Shown here: positions 34,226 through 43,188 of the stretch, piece after piece
Layout of the letters: each line of letters begins with the position of its first letter
Position numbering within the stretch: position 1 is the first letter of the stretch
NCBI RefSeq assembly: GCF_013868415.1
Contig: NZ_JACEMT010000029.1
Location: 19,981 to 83,980, forward strand
Origin: Marinobacterium marinum
GTDB taxonomy: Bacteria; Pseudomonadota; Gammaproteobacteria; Pseudomonadales; Balneatricaceae
Direction of reading: 5' to 3'
Length of the DNA: 64,000 nucleotides
Program-made: the position numbers and the translations under genes
Notes under the pieces: generated by a model
Database searches by the model: none
The model's input: the letters and a program-made list of their open reading frames with translations, nothing else
Told to the model about the DNA's origin: nothing

Positions 34226-34723
34226 CTAGGCTTTCCCTAGGCTGCGTTGGCCTTCATAGCGGCCTTTGTCGCCTTTTTGGTCATACAGGGTGTTGCCCTG
34301 TGCGTGTCCCTGCAGGAGGGCCAGCAGTTGGTCGGCGCTTTGTTTGTTGCGTAAAAGCACCTGTTCGTTACGCTGGTTGAGCTGTTTAACCTTGTCCAGT
34401 TCGGACTCGAGGGACCGCCAGCTCTCGCCAAGGCCAAGCCGTGCAGGTTCGGGCTGTTGTTCAATGCAACGGGTGACGGAGGCTCGGTCGGAGCGAATGC
34501 CGGCCTGTTCCAGCAGGGTGTTGCGTTCGCGAATATTGCGATCAATGGCGAGCAGGCACTCCTGCTTGGCGCGATTGTTGTGCTGCAGAGGGTCCAGGGC
34601 GCGGCTTTGCAGGGCCTCTAGCTCTGCTTCCAGCAAGGCCTGCAGCTGTACCAGTCGTTCGATCCCCTGATGGATCAGGGTATCGAGTTGTTGACGGTGA
34701 TCGTCAGACAGAATCGCGCTCAT
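34226..34723 (-). CDS. flgN: FlgN flagellar export chaperone
   Basis: A 165-residue, almost wholly helical protein of the FlgN family, chaperone of the hook-filament junction proteins FlgK and FlgL. Helices such as LDTLIHQGIERLVQLQALLE and the C-terminal NEQVLLRNKQSADQLLALLQ, which should bind cargo, are visible; the tail ends in Gly/Arg (YEGQRSLGKA). It starts seven bases after the flgM stop on the same strand, the conserved flgA-flgM-flgN arrangement of polar flagellar clusters. This is the first core gene after the tRNA. Confidence 0.88.
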   Translation of the reverse strand: MSAILSDDHRQQLDTLIHQGIERLVQLQALLEAELEALQSRALDPLQHNNRAKQECLLAIDRNIRERNTLLEQAGIRSDRASVTRCIEQQPEPARLGLGESWRSLESELDKVKQLNQRNEQVLLRNKQSADQLLALLQGHAQGNTLYDQKGDKGRYEGQRSLGKA

Positions 34724-34730
34724 TCAGTGG

Positions 34731-35054
34731 TTAACCCAGCAGTTCTTCAAATTGCAGCATGCGATCGGCAATACGCTCGTTGTCGATGGTGTAGCGGCCT
34801 TCGTTCAGCGCGGCCTTGATGTGTTCCACGCGATCGGTATCGATATCAGGGCTGTGCCGCGTTTCGCTGCTGCGCTGCTGCAATGCCTGTGCCGTATCGC
34901 TGAGTCGCACGGTATCATCCTGCCGGGCGGGGGCAGAATGTGCGGTCGAAGTCTCCGCCTGTGGTGCCTTGCCGGCGGTTTGTTCGCTGACTTTGCCGCG
35001 GTTACCGGCCGTCTGGACGGGCGATAGGCCGGGAAAATCGATAGCCATGTTCAT
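34731..35054 (-). CDS. flgM: FlgM anti-sigma28 factor
   Basis: A 107-residue protein. The first 60 residues are disordered (Ala, Thr, Gln, Ser rich); the C-terminal half contains the sigma28-binding helices (VRLSDTAQALQQ, IDTDRVEHIKAALNEGRYTI, ADRMLQFEELLG), as in FlgM. It holds FliA inactive until the hook is complete and FlgM is exported. The start could be Met1 (35054) or Met3 (35048); GAGG fits either. A sigma28 promoter lies directly upstream, giving the usual feedback loop. Confidence 0.9.
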   Translation of the reverse strand: MNMAIDFPGLSPVQTAGNRGKVSEQTAGKAPQAETSTAHSAPARQDDTVRLSDTAQALQQRSSETRHSPDIDTDRVEHIKAALNEGRYTIDNERIADRMLQFEELLG

Positions 35055-35081
35055 GTACCTCGCAATCAGTTCTGTGCAAGG

Positions 35082-35108
35082 GTATCGGTCGCCTTGGCTG
35101 AAACTTTA
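35082..35108 (-). promoter_or_regulatory. Sigma28 (FliA) promoter of flgMN
   Basis: On the minus strand TAAAGTTT (35108-35101), an 11-base spacer and ACCGATAC (35089-35082) match the FliA consensus TAAAGTTT-N11-GCCGATAA except at the two end bases of the -10 box. It lies 28 bases before the flgM start. Confidence 0.85.
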
Positions 35109-35177
35109 AGGTTTTTTGTCAGTGATCAATAAACAGTCACAGTATAGCGAAAAGGTGATGGAAGGCGAACCGCTGTG

Positions 35178-35882
35178 TCAGGGGACGCGAACCCGCCCGG
35201 GAGCTGTGACCTGAGCCCGAATAGTGTTGCCTGAGCGACTGTTGATGACATCGATAATGTCGCCGATACGGCCTGTTCCCTGAGCTTTGCCCTCTGCTCG
35301 GATCACGACGCCCTTGCGGCCTGCCTCAATGATGACGGGGTCGCCTCTCTGGACGGCATTGGCATGGGTCAGCATTCGGGGTGTTATGACGCTGTCGGCG
35401 TTGATGCTGATGCGGGCCATGCGACCGTTGACATCCTGCTGACGCAGAAAATAGTCGCCGTTGAGTGAGGTGATGTCCTGTTCGCGCAGCTGCAGCATGT
35501 TGGCCTGGATGCGACTGCCTTTGACGATAGGGCCGGCAGTCATGATAACAGGCTTGAAGATCTGAACGTGTCCGGTGATGAACAGGCTCCAGCGCGGTTG
35601 GTTGCAGCCGACCTTGGCGGTAATGCGCGCACCGCTGTGAAACGGCAGGCTGACACTGAGCGGATGGCCGCAGGGTGGGAAGTCCAGTTGCTGGTTGATG
35701 GGGTTCAGGCGCACTTCGACCCGGCTGTCAGGTACTTTTTCATTGAAGTGTTGTTTAATGGCATCCGTTGCCTGTTGGCTGATCTGCGTCGAAGGATTGT
35801 CGGCACGCGCTGAAAAGGGGTGCATTAATCCACAGGTTATGGCAAAAACTGCGGCAACAAATGTTAGAGTATGTGTATTCAC
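35178..35882 (-). CDS. flgA: FlgA, P-ring assembly chaperone
   Basis: A 234-residue exported protein with a Sec signal peptide (MNTHTLTFVAAVFAITCGLM, cleavage near SARA). The C-terminal SAF domain typical of FlgA is visible: GRMARISINADSVITPRML followed by RGDPVIIEAGRKGVVIRAEG and GDIIDVINSRSGNTIRAQV. FlgA assists polymerisation of FlgI into the periplasmic P ring. It is divergent from cheV, and flgM/flgN lie downstream on the same strand with their own sigma28 promoter between. Confidence 0.92.
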   Translation of the reverse strand: MNTHTLTFVAAVFAITCGLMHPFSARADNPSTQISQQATDAIKQHFNEKVPDSRVEVRLNPINQQLDFPPCGHPLSVSLPFHSGARITAKVGCNQPRWSLFITGHVQIFKPVIMTAGPIVKGSRIQANMLQLREQDITSLNGDYFLRQQDVNGRMARISINADSVITPRMLTHANAVQRGDPVIIEAGRKGVVIRAEGKAQGTGRIGDIIDVINSRSGNTIRAQVTAPGRVRVP

Positions 35883-35899
35883 GCGGGCGTCCTGGCGAA

Positions 35900-35926
35900 T
35901 AAAGGCCGGGATGAACTCATCGATAG
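35900..35926 (+). promoter_or_regulatory. Sigma28 promoter of cheV-cheR
   Basis: TAAAGGCC (35900-35907), 11 bases, then ATCGATAG (35919-35926) fits the FliA pattern, keeping TAAA and the CGATA core. It ends 22 bases before the cheV ATG, so the transcript start would be very close to the gene. Confidence 0.65.
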
Positions 35927-35948
35927 TGACCTCGGGGTTGGTTAGATC

Positions 35949-36887
35949 ATGTCAGGGATCCTGGATACTGTAAACCTGCGTACGCAGATGGTGGGACAAA
36001 ACCGTTTGGAGCTGCTCCTGTTCGGGCTGGAAACCAATCAAAAGTACGGTATCAACGTCTTCAAGGTGCGTGAGGTACTGCAATGTCCCGAATTGACCGA
36101 AGTGCCGCGACAGACTACGGCCATCAAGGGGATGGCGCACATTCGTGGCGAGACAATTCCGGTTCTGGATCTGTCGGAGGCGATCGGGCGCAGGCCTATT
36201 CCCGAGGAAGATCTGCCGAAAACCTTTCTGATCGTGGCTGAGTATAACCGCCGCACGCTCGCTTTTATGGTGCGCAAGGTGGATCGCATTCTGAATACGC
36301 AGTGGGATCAGATCATGGCGCCGCCGGCGGAAATCGGCAATGAAAACTATCTGACAGCGGTTTTCGAGTACGAGAACCGGCTGGTCGAGATCCTGGATGT
36401 TGAGCAGATCCTGGCAGATCTTTACCCCATGTCGACCCATGTCAGTGACGAAGTCGCCACCTCTGAAGTGAGGGAGAAGGCGCGGGAACATCATGTGTTG
36501 ATCGTCGATGACTCGGCGGTGGCACGCAAGCAGATGCAGCGCAGTCTCGAAGACCTGGGTGTAAAGGTGTCGGTGGCCAATAACGGGCGTCAGGCACTGG
36601 ATCTGTTGAAGGATTTGCTCGACAAGAACATCAATGTGGAAGAGCTGTTCCTGATGGTGGTATCCGATATCGAGATGCCGGAAATGGACGGCTATACCCT
36701 GACCTCGATGATTCGCGAAGACAAACGCATGGCGGGACTGCATGTGGTGTTGCATACCTCGCTGAGTGGCGGCTTTAACGTATCGATGGTTAAAAAGGTC
36801 GGAGCCGACGGTTTCCTGGCCAAATTCAATCCCAATGAGCTTGCGGGTGTTGTGGTGAACCGTATCCACCAGGTTGAGCAAAATTAA
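35949..36887 (+). CDS. cheV: CheV chemotaxis coupling protein (CheW-REC)
   Basis: A 312-residue protein. The N-terminal CheW-like domain (about 15-165; LFGLETNQKYGINVFKVREV, IKGMAHIRGETIPVLDLSEA) couples chemoreceptors to CheA. The C-terminal receiver domain (about 185-310) has VLIVDDSAVARKQM and the phosphoacceptor Asp240 in VVSDIEMPEMDGYTL, with Lys-Phe near the C-terminus (GADGFLAKFNPNEL) at the conserved Lys position. CheV is thought to tune receptor adaptation by phosphorylation. Its TAA is part of the ribosome site of cheR. Confidence 0.95.
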   Translation: MSGILDTVNLRTQMVGQNRLELLLFGLETNQKYGINVFKVREVLQCPELTEVPRQTTAIKGMAHIRGETIPVLDLSEAIGRRPIPEEDLPKTFLIVAEYNRRTLAFMVRKVDRILNTQWDQIMAPPAEIGNENYLTAVFEYENRLVEILDVEQILADLYPMSTHVSDEVATSEVREKAREHHVLIVDDSAVARKQMQRSLEDLGVKVSVANNGRQALDLLKDLLDKNINVEELFLMVVSDIEMPEMDGYTLTSMIREDKRMAGLHVVLHTSLSGGFNVSMVKKVGADGFLAKFNPNELAGVVVNRIHQVEQN

Positions 36888-36901
36888 GGAGACCAAGTCG
36901 G

Positions 36902-37741
36902 GTGGTTAGCGGGTTTGGTATTACGCCGGACGAGTTCCGGGAGTTCAGCGGCTTTCTTGAGCAAAGCTGCGGTATTTTGCTGGCTGAACACAAACAGTAT
37001 TTGGTACAGAGCCGGTTGGGCAAAATCATGCAGCAGCAGGGGTGTCAAAACCTTAGAGAGCTGCTGGCGCGCCTGAATCGTCCGGGAGGCGGTGGCCTCA
37101 AGGAGCAGGTGATTGACGCCATGACCACGAACGAAACGCTCTGGTTTCGAGACGTACACCCCTATGAAATTCTGAAAGAGCGGTTGCTGCCCGAGTTGAA
37201 GGCGGCCAGCCGTTTTCAGAAACTGCGCATCTGGTCCGCTGCCTGTTCGACCGGGCAGGAGCCCTATTCGATCAGCATGGTCATTGATGAGTTCAAGCAG
37301 GCCAACCCGGGGGCATTTTCTTCGGGCGAGGAAATACTGGCGACCGATATCTCATCCACCGTGTTGGAGCAGGCCCGCCGAGGTGAATACGAGATGCTGG
37401 CACTGGGGCGGGGGTTGTCACAAGACCGTCTGCACCAGTACTTCCAGCCGATGCCTGATGGCAGCTGGACCATTAATACCCGAATCAAGAGTCGGGTGCG
37501 CTTTCAGAGTCTGAATCTGCTGGGGACCTACGGCGCCTTGGGACAGTTTGACATGATCTTCTGTCGCAATGTGCTGATCTATTTTTCCTCGGATGTGAAG
37601 CAGGAGATTCTGCGTAAAATGCACCGCCAGTTGCGTCCGGGCGGTTACCTTCTGCTGGGCGCCTCCGAATCACTGTCCGGTCTGTCTGATCTCTACCGGA
37701 TGATCCACTGCCGCCCCGGCATTATTTATCAGGCCATTTGA
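36902..37741 (+). CDS. cheR: CheR chemoreceptor methyltransferase
   Basis: A 279-residue SAM-dependent glutamate O-methyltransferase from GTG 36902, with TAAGGAGA nine bases upstream. It has the CheR N-terminal helical domain (FREFSGFLEQSCGILLAEHK, VIDAMTTNETLWFRD) and the SAM-binding IWSAACSTGQEPYSISM and IFCRNVLIYFSSDVKQEIL blocks. It methylates chemoreceptors for adaptation. cheV-cheR lie between flgA and flgB, the standard arrangement in Vibrio and Pseudomonas-like clusters. Confidence 0.95.
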   Translation: MVSGFGITPDEFREFSGFLEQSCGILLAEHKQYLVQSRLGKIMQQQGCQNLRELLARLNRPGGGGLKEQVIDAMTTNETLWFRDVHPYEILKERLLPELKAASRFQKLRIWSAACSTGQEPYSISMVIDEFKQANPGAFSSGEEILATDISSTVLEQARRGEYEMLALGRGLSQDRLHQYFQPMPDGSWTINTRIKSRVRFQSLNLLGTYGALGQFDMIFCRNVLIYFSSDVKQEILRKMHRQLRPGGYLLLGASESLSGLSDLYRMIHCRPGIIYQAI

Positions 37742-37761
37742 CGGGGCTGGCTTTTTCAAAC

Positions 37762-37790
37762 GGCGGCAAGGACGGTCGGGTCTTGCCGCC
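37762..37790 (+). terminator. Hairpin after cheR
   Basis: GGCGGCAAG (37762-37770) pairs with CTTGCCGCC (37782-37790). It lies 21 bases after the cheR stop and before the flgB promoter. There is no T-run, so it may be a weak terminator or a mRNA 3' stem. Confidence 0.5.
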
Positions 37791-37884
37791 CATTCCGGTA
37801 GCGCCTTGCCGCTTTTGACTGCGCTGCTCACTATTCCCTTTCGACACACCGCTTAATACGGCTGTCCACTGCCCCTGCCGGACT

Positions 37885-37899
37885 TGGCATGTGAATTGC
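37885..37899 (+). promoter_or_regulatory. Sigma54 promoter of flgBCDE
   Basis: TGGCAT-GTGAA-TTGC matches the -24/-12 consensus TGGCAC-N5-TTGC with one change and the correct spacing. It lies 55 bases upstream of flgB. FlrC/FleR, encoded at 56423, is the expected enhancer-binding activator of this class. Confidence 0.85.
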
Positions 37900-37953
37900 T
37901 TCAGTACCGGGAAACACAGCAATTGAGCGTATTTACGTTTCCGGGAGAGGTCG

Positions 37954-38352
37954 ATGGCGATCAACTTTGATACGGCACTGGGCATTCATGATGATGCGCT
38001 GGCACTGCGCGCGCGTCGTGCCGAGGTGCTGGCCAACAACATTGCCAATGCCGACACTCCCGGTTACAAGGCGCGGGATCTGGATTTTGCAGCGGTTCTG
38101 GCCGGGCAGCATCGTGAATTCGAGCTGCCGATGGTGCAGACGACACAGGCGCATCAGAACGAGTTTCTGGAGCCTGATATGGCTGCCGACCTGCTGTACC
38201 GCACGCCCCATCAGCCTTCGGTTGATGGCAATACCGTCGAATTGCAGGAAGAGATGGCGCGCTACAGCGATAACGCCATCCGTTACCAGGCATCCTTCCA
38301 GTTTCTGAACAGCAAGTTTCAGGGATTGACGCGTGCCATCAAGGGTGAATAA
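37954..38352 (+). CDS. flgB: FlgB proximal rod protein
   Basis: A 132-residue rod protein with the N-terminal axial motif ALRARRAEVLANNIANADT and the C-terminal helix VELQEEMARYSDNAIRYQAS, the helix pair shared by all rod/hook proteins. FlgB forms the first rod ring on FliE. Its ATG has GGGAGAGG upstream. flgC begins two bases after its stop. Confidence 0.95.
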   Translation: MAINFDTALGIHDDALALRARRAEVLANNIANADTPGYKARDLDFAAVLAGQHREFELPMVQTTQAHQNEFLEPDMAADLLYRTPHQPSVDGNTVELQEEMARYSDNAIRYQASFQFLNSKFQGLTRAIKGE

Positions 38353-38354
38353 GC

Positions 38355-38789
38355 ATGTCACTGAGTAATGTATTCAATATCGCCGGCTCTGCCATGACGG
38401 CGCAGACGGTGCGCCTGAACACCACTGCCAGCAACTTGGCCAACGCCGAGAGCGTCAGCTCCAGTGAAGGTGAGACTTACCGTGCACGCAAGCCGGTGTT
38501 TTCGGTCCAGTCGGTAGCGCCCGAGCAGGTTCCGGAAGCCTATCAGTCGCTGGTGCCGGGGCAGGGGGTAGAGGTTGATGAAATCGTGGAAAGTGATTCG
38601 CCTCTGCGCATGTCCTATGAGCCGAATCATCCGATGGCGGACGAAAACGGCTATGTGTGGTACCCCAACGTGAATGTGGTAGAGGAGATGGCGGACATGA
38701 TCTCGGCGTCCCGCTCCTTTCAGATCAACGCCGATATTATGAATACGGCCAAGCAGTTGCTGCAGCGTACTTTGACGCTGGGGCAGTAA
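38355..38789 (+). CDS. flgC: FlgC proximal rod protein
   Basis: A 144-residue proximal rod subunit. It has the axial N-terminus (FNIAGSAMTAQTVRLNTTAS, NLANAES), the typical FlgC block MSYEPNHPMADENGYVWYPN and the C-terminal helix MADMISASRSFQINADIM. It is spaced two bases from flgB, suggesting coupled translation, and precedes flgD. Confidence 0.96.
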   Translation: MSLSNVFNIAGSAMTAQTVRLNTTASNLANAESVSSSEGETYRARKPVFSVQSVAPEQVPEAYQSLVPGQGVEVDEIVESDSPLRMSYEPNHPMADENGYVWYPNVNVVEEMADMISASRSFQINADIMNTAKQLLQRTLTLGQ

Positions 38790-38810
38790 GACTGTTGAGA
38801 GGATAGCGCC

Positions 38811-39494
38811 ATGAGCAATGTAAACGGCGTCGGCAGCAATAACATCTACGACCAGATCAACCAGGCGAACCGTGATCGGGCCAAGCCTGTGGATACCCAG
38901 TCTGAAGACAGTCAGATGTTCATGCGGCTGCTGATTGCACAGCTGCAGAACCAGGATCCATCCAGTCCGGCTGATCCGGCCGACTTCATGCAGCAAATAT
39001 CGACCCTGAGCAACGTCGAAAGCATTCAGAATTTGTCCAAAACCATGGAGAGCATGAGTCAGACCATGCTCAGCAGCCAGGCGGCCCTGCAGGCATCCTC
39101 CATGGTCGGGCAGCGCGCGTATGTGAACACCAATATCGCTCAGCTGACTCAGGAAGAGGGGTACGTTGACGGTGTGGTATCCACGGGCGTCAGCGTCAGC
39201 AATATCCGCATCAGTATCTATGATGCCGGTGGCAGCAAGATCGATACGGTCGATATGGGCCCCATGCCTGCCGGTGATCACAACTTTGCCTGGAAGGCGG
39301 GTGAGGGCGTGCCGGTCGGCAATTATCGCATCGTGGCTGAAGCCGCAACCGGTGCGGATGGCAGCTACGAAGAGGTTGCAACCTATATGGGGTTCAACAT
39401 CAATAGCGTCACATTGGGTCAGAACGGGATAGGGATGAAGGTGAATACCGCAATCGGCTCTATCGACATGAGTGAAGTGAAACAGCTCGGTTAA
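38811..39494 (+). CDS. flgD: FlgD hook-capping protein
   Basis: A 227-residue hook cap. The N-terminal part has MFMRLLIAQLQNQDPSSPAD and FMQQISTLSNVESIQNLSKT, the FlgD export/capping region. The C-terminal half has FLG-type beta domains with FNINSVTLGQNGIGMKV near the end. It scaffolds FlgE polymerisation and is removed when the hook is complete. GAGAGGAT precedes the ATG. Confidence 0.95.
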   Translation: MSNVNGVGSNNIYDQINQANRDRAKPVDTQSEDSQMFMRLLIAQLQNQDPSSPADPADFMQQISTLSNVESIQNLSKTMESMSQTMLSSQAALQASSMVGQRAYVNTNIAQLTQEEGYVDGVVSTGVSVSNIRISIYDAGGSKIDTVDMGPMPAGDHNFAWKAGEGVPVGNYRIVAEAATGADGSYEEVATYMGFNINSVTLGQNGIGMKVNTAIGSIDMSEVKQLG

Positions 39495-39508
39495 ACGAGG
39501 AAGATAAC

Positions 39509-41500
39509 ATGGCAGGTTTTAGTACAGCAGTTACGGGTCTGAAGGCGTCCACCACCATGCTGGACGTGGCTGGTAACAACATCGCTAACTCCAGTACCGT
39601 CGGCTTCAAGGCTTCACGCACCGAATTTGGTGATATTTATGCCACGGCTGTTGTGGGAGCCGGGTCAGCCAACGTGGCCGGTTCGGGTGTGACCGTGACC
39701 GATATCGCTCAGGACTTCAAGGCGGGCACGATTGAGTTCACCAACAATAACCTGGATCTGGCCATCAATGGCTCGGGTTTCTTTCAGCTGGATGACGGTC
39801 AGGGCGGGGTGACCTATACCCGGGCCGGTGCGTTCGAGCTGAACAAGGAAGGGTATATTGTTTCCAAGAACGGCAAGTTCCTGCAGGGGTATGGTCTGGA
39901 TGCCGACGGCAACCGCTTGCCGATCGGTGACATGGCGGTGACTCAGAAGGAAAGCCCGCCCAAGGCCACCACCGAAATCGACCTGTCATTCAACATCGAT
40001 GATCGCAAGGACTCCAGCACGCTGTTGCCGACCTACGACAAGGACGAGCCGGGCTCATTCACCTGGACAACAACCGATCGCGTATTCGACAGTCTGGGTA
40101 ACGAGCATACGATCAAGTACAACTTTGCCGAACAGCGCCCGGTTCGTCAGGTGTTGGACTTCAATGTTTCGGGGACCCCCTTTTCGGTTACCAACCCTGA
40201 TGGCTCAACGGCTGCAGGTGCGATTGCTTCTGTGTCGGGTGTAGGTCTGTCTCCGGCCGATTTTACGGGTGGTTACCTGGACCCGACATCGACGGCCTAT
40301 CAGGCCCTGAGTGAGGCAGACCCCAGAATCGATCTGGCCAGCGTGGCCTATGATGGCGCCAACCGTGTCAGCTTCGAGCTGAAGGCCAGCGCAACCGATG
40401 CCGGTGATCTCATTGTTGCCGATGACACCGGTGAGGTGGCCAATATCAATACGCGGGTGGAAGATCGTTATCGTGATGCCAACGAGGTGCGGGTGTATAA
40501 CCTGGATCTGGCCGGAGTTAATGAAACCATCAGCATTGCCGGGGTTGATATCCCGGTGGGGGCCGGTGATGATTCCGCCGAGAAGCAGGCGGAGCTGATC
40601 AATGCGCAGCAGGCTCGTATCGTTGACAAGCATCCGGCTATCGAGTCAGTGAATGCAGAGACCTACATCGATGCCAGTGGCGTCTCTCAGGTCAAACTGA
40701 TCATTCGTTACAAGTCGGACGAAGGCAACATCCCTGATGCCGTTTCCGGCGGCGTCGACCCCTATCCGGTGTCGGTTGCCGGGGTGTCGCAGGATATCGC
40801 GTGGGATGATGATCGGGCATATCAGGGCGATAACTCCTATATGGGGTATTACCGCATGTATGCCTACCTGAACAATACCGAAATGCTGGATATCGGCAAG
40901 TTGCAGGACCCGGGTGCCGGGACCTCTTCTGAACCCGGTCCCATTATGGTCAAGTTCAATCCGACCAACGGCCTGCTCAGCGAAATCAACGGTGAGCCTA
41001 TTGCGGCAGGCACGCAGGTGCCCAGTATCACCATCAAGGGGGCCGATCCGGCCAACGACCTGACCGAAATCAAATTGGACCTGACCGGTTCGACCCAGTT
41101 CGCGTCGGCCTCCATCGTGAACAACATTCAGCAAAACGGTTATACCAAGGGTGACCTGATCGGGGTGACCTTTGCCGGTACGGGTGAAATGATCGCGTCT
41201 TTCAGTAATGGCCAGAACCAGGCGTTGGGCGTGGTTGCGATCGCATCCTTTGAAAACCAGGCCGGTCTTCAGCCCAGTGGCGATACTGAATGGACAGCAA
41301 CGCTTGATTCCGGCGATGCGGTGTTGAACCCGCCGGGTACAGGGCTGAACGGTACTCTGCGCTCGGCTGCGCTGGAAGCGTCCAACGTGGATCTGTCAGC
41401 AGAGCTGGTGAAACTGATTGAAGGTCAGCGTAATTTCCAGGCCAACTCCAAAACGCTGGAAACCCTGAATACGGTGACGCAGACCATTCTGCAAATCTGA
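39509..41500 (+). CDS. flgE: FlgE hook protein (long form)
   Basis: A 663-residue hook subunit. The N-terminal axial motif (TGLKASTTMLDVAGNNIANS, STVGFKASRTEF) and C-terminal RSAALEASNVDLSAELVKLI with QRNFQANSKTLETLNTVTQT are standard. The middle (about residues 160-560) is a large variable insert, much longer than the approximately 400-residue enterobacterial FlgE, which would give a thicker hook surface, as is common in marine gammaproteobacteria. It ends the first flg operon; a strong terminator follows. Confidence 0.95.
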   Translation: MAGFSTAVTGLKASTTMLDVAGNNIANSSTVGFKASRTEFGDIYATAVVGAGSANVAGSGVTVTDIAQDFKAGTIEFTNNNLDLAINGSGFFQLDDGQGGVTYTRAGAFELNKEGYIVSKNGKFLQGYGLDADGNRLPIGDMAVTQKESPPKATTEIDLSFNIDDRKDSSTLLPTYDKDEPGSFTWTTTDRVFDSLGNEHTIKYNFAEQRPVRQVLDFNVSGTPFSVTNPDGSTAAGAIASVSGVGLSPADFTGGYLDPTSTAYQALSEADPRIDLASVAYDGANRVSFELKASATDAGDLIVADDTGEVANINTRVEDRYRDANEVRVYNLDLAGVNETISIAGVDIPVGAGDDSAEKQAELINAQQARIVDKHPAIESVNAETYIDASGVSQVKLIIRYKSDEGNIPDAVSGGVDPYPVSVAGVSQDIAWDDDRAYQGDNSYMGYYRMYAYLNNTEMLDIGKLQDPGAGTSSEPGPIMVKFNPTNGLLSEINGEPIAAGTQVPSITIKGADPANDLTEIKLDLTGSTQFASASIVNNIQQNGYTKGDLIGVTFAGTGEMIASFSNGQNQALGVVAIASFENQAGLQPSGDTEWTATLDSGDAVLNPPGTGLNGTLRSAALEASNVDLSAELVKLIEGQRNFQANSKTLETLNTVTQTILQI

Positions 41501-41516
41501 TTACAGCTACAGTTGA

Positions 41517-41540
41517 AAGCCGGGCCTAAGCCCGGCTTTT
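41517..41540 (+). terminator. Rho-independent terminator of flgBCDE
   Basis: AAGCCGGGC (41517-41525) pairs with GCCCGGCTT (41530-41538) around CTAA and runs into TTTT. It lies 16 bases after flgE. Confidence 0.92.
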
Positions 41541-41547
41541 CTGTTTA

Positions 41548-41562
41548 TGGCACATAGTTTGC
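41548..41562 (+). promoter_or_regulatory. Sigma54 promoter of flgFGHIJ
   Basis: TGGCAC-ATAGT-TTGC is a perfect -24/-12 match. It follows the flgE terminator and precedes flgF by 50 bases, so the flgF genes form a separate RpoN-dependent unit. Confidence 0.92.
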
Positions 41563-41612
41563 TTAATCCATGATAACGAATCGGAAACGGCAAGCCTTTA
41601 CCGGAGCAGTGG

Positions 41613-42356
41613 ATGGATAAGGTCCTTTATGTCGCCATGACGGGCGCACGTGAAAACATGCTGGCGCAGCAGGTGCATGCCAACAACCTGGCGAATGCAA
41701 CGACTACCGCATTCAAGCATGACCTGGAGCAGGCGCGTGCCATGCGGGTACTGGGTGACGGCTTTGAGTCACGAGTGTATTCGATGAGCGAGCGCCCGGG
41801 TACCAACCTGGAAAGTGGTACGCTGATGCAAACCGGACGAGATCTGGATCTGGCTATTGAAGGTAATGGCTGGATGGCGGTGCGTGGCCCCGATGGCAAC
41901 GAGGTTTACACCCGTAATGGTGGGCTGCAGATCAATGCCGCCAATCAGCTGGTGACAGGCAGTGGCTTGCCGGTATTGGGCAACGGGGGGATCCCGATTA
42001 TTATTCCGCCGGCTGAAAATATTTTTATCGCCAATGATGGCACGATCACCATTCGCCCACTGGGTGAAGCGGCAGCCGAAGTGGCGCTGGTGGATCAGAT
42101 CAAGCTGGTACAGCCGCAGGATGATGCTCTGTACAAGGGGCGGGACGGTTTCATGCATACGGATAACGATATTCCCCTGCCTCAGGCGCTGGGTGTGCAG
42201 GTCCGCTCCGGTTATCTGGAGGCGAGCAACGTCAATGCCGTGGCGGATCTGACAGCCATGATTAGCCTGTCTCGACAATTCGAGATGCAGGTCAAAATGA
42301 TGAAAACAGCCGAAGAGAACTCTTCTGCGGCTGCCAAAATTCTGCAAATGAGCTGA
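41613..42356 (+). CDS. flgF: FlgF distal rod protein
   Basis: A 247-residue rod protein. Axial N-terminus ARENMLAQQVHANNLANATT, FlgF/G core DLDLAIEGNGWMAVRGPDG with YTRNGGLQINAANQLVTGSG, and C-terminal GYLEASNVNAVADLTAMISL. FlgF joins the proximal rod to FlgG. It is the first gene after the sigma54 promoter. Confidence 0.95.
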   Translation: MDKVLYVAMTGARENMLAQQVHANNLANATTTAFKHDLEQARAMRVLGDGFESRVYSMSERPGTNLESGTLMQTGRDLDLAIEGNGWMAVRGPDGNEVYTRNGGLQINAANQLVTGSGLPVLGNGGIPIIIPPAENIFIANDGTITIRPLGEAAAEVALVDQIKLVQPQDDALYKGRDGFMHTDNDIPLPQALGVQVRSGYLEASNVNAVADLTAMISLSRQFEMQVKMMKTAEENSSAAAKILQMS

Positions 42357-42378
42357 TAACGTTTAAGGAGTATCAACC

Positions 42379-43164
42379 ATGCACGGTGCCTTGCATGTGG
42401 CCAAAACCGGCTTGAGCGCTCAGGATACCCAGCTCAAGGTCATCTCCAATAACCTGGCCAACGTCAGTACGGTCGGATTCAAAAAGGATCGCCTGGAATT
42501 CGAGGATCTGCTGTATCAGATCCGTCGTCAGCCGGGGGCCGCCACCAGTGAAGACTCTCAGTTGCCATCGGGGCTTCAGCTGGGCAGCGGTGTGCGTACG
42601 GTTGGTACCCAGAAGCTGTTTCACACGGGCGATATGCAGATTACCGATCAGCCGTTTGATGTAGCGATCAATGGGCGTGGGTTCCTGCAGGTGATGCAGC
42701 CCAACGGCGATATTGCCTACACCCGGAATGGTGAGCTGCACATTGATGGCGAGAATCGTCTGGTAACAGCAGAGGGCTATCTGGTTGAACCGGCCATCAC
42801 CCTGCCGGGCGAAGTGACCAACTTTTCGGTTGGTGGCGATGGTACGGTCAGCGTGACGGTGGCCGGCGACCCCGATCCGCAGGAGCTTGGACAGCTGGAG
42901 CTGGCCGATTTTGTGAACCCTCAGGGCTTGCAGGCCGTGGGGCAAAACCTGTTCATCGAAACAGCGGCCAGTGGCGCGCCGATTGTGGGAGTGCCGGGTG
43001 AAGAGGGGCGTGGCCTTTTAAAGCAGGGGATGCTGGAAGGGTCCAATGTCAATGCGGTTGAGGAACTGGTGGATATGATCACGACCCAGCGTGCCTATGA
43101 GATGAACTCCAAAGTCATCTCTACCGCTGATGAAATGCTCGGCTACGTCAGCCAGCAGCTGTAA
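42379..43164 (+). CDS. flgG: FlgG distal rod protein
   Basis: A 261-residue distal rod subunit with length typical of the family. It has KVISNNLANVSTVGFKKDR, the FlgG-type loop FEDLLYQIRRQPGAATSEDS, ITDQPFDVAINGRGF and the terminal VEELVDMITTQRAYEMNSKV. It spans from the rod through the P and L rings to the hook. An AAGGAGTATCAACC site precedes the ATG. Confidence 0.96.
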   Translation: MHGALHVAKTGLSAQDTQLKVISNNLANVSTVGFKKDRLEFEDLLYQIRRQPGAATSEDSQLPSGLQLGSGVRTVGTQKLFHTGDMQITDQPFDVAINGRGFLQVMQPNGDIAYTRNGELHIDGENRLVTAEGYLVEPAITLPGEVTNFSVGGDGTVSVTVAGDPDPQELGQLELADFVNPQGLQAVGQNLFIETAASGAPIVGVPGEEGRGLLKQGMLEGSNVNAVEELVDMITTQRAYEMNSKVISTADEMLGYVSQQL

Positions 43165-43188
43165 TCAATCAAGCAGGGGATGAGACGA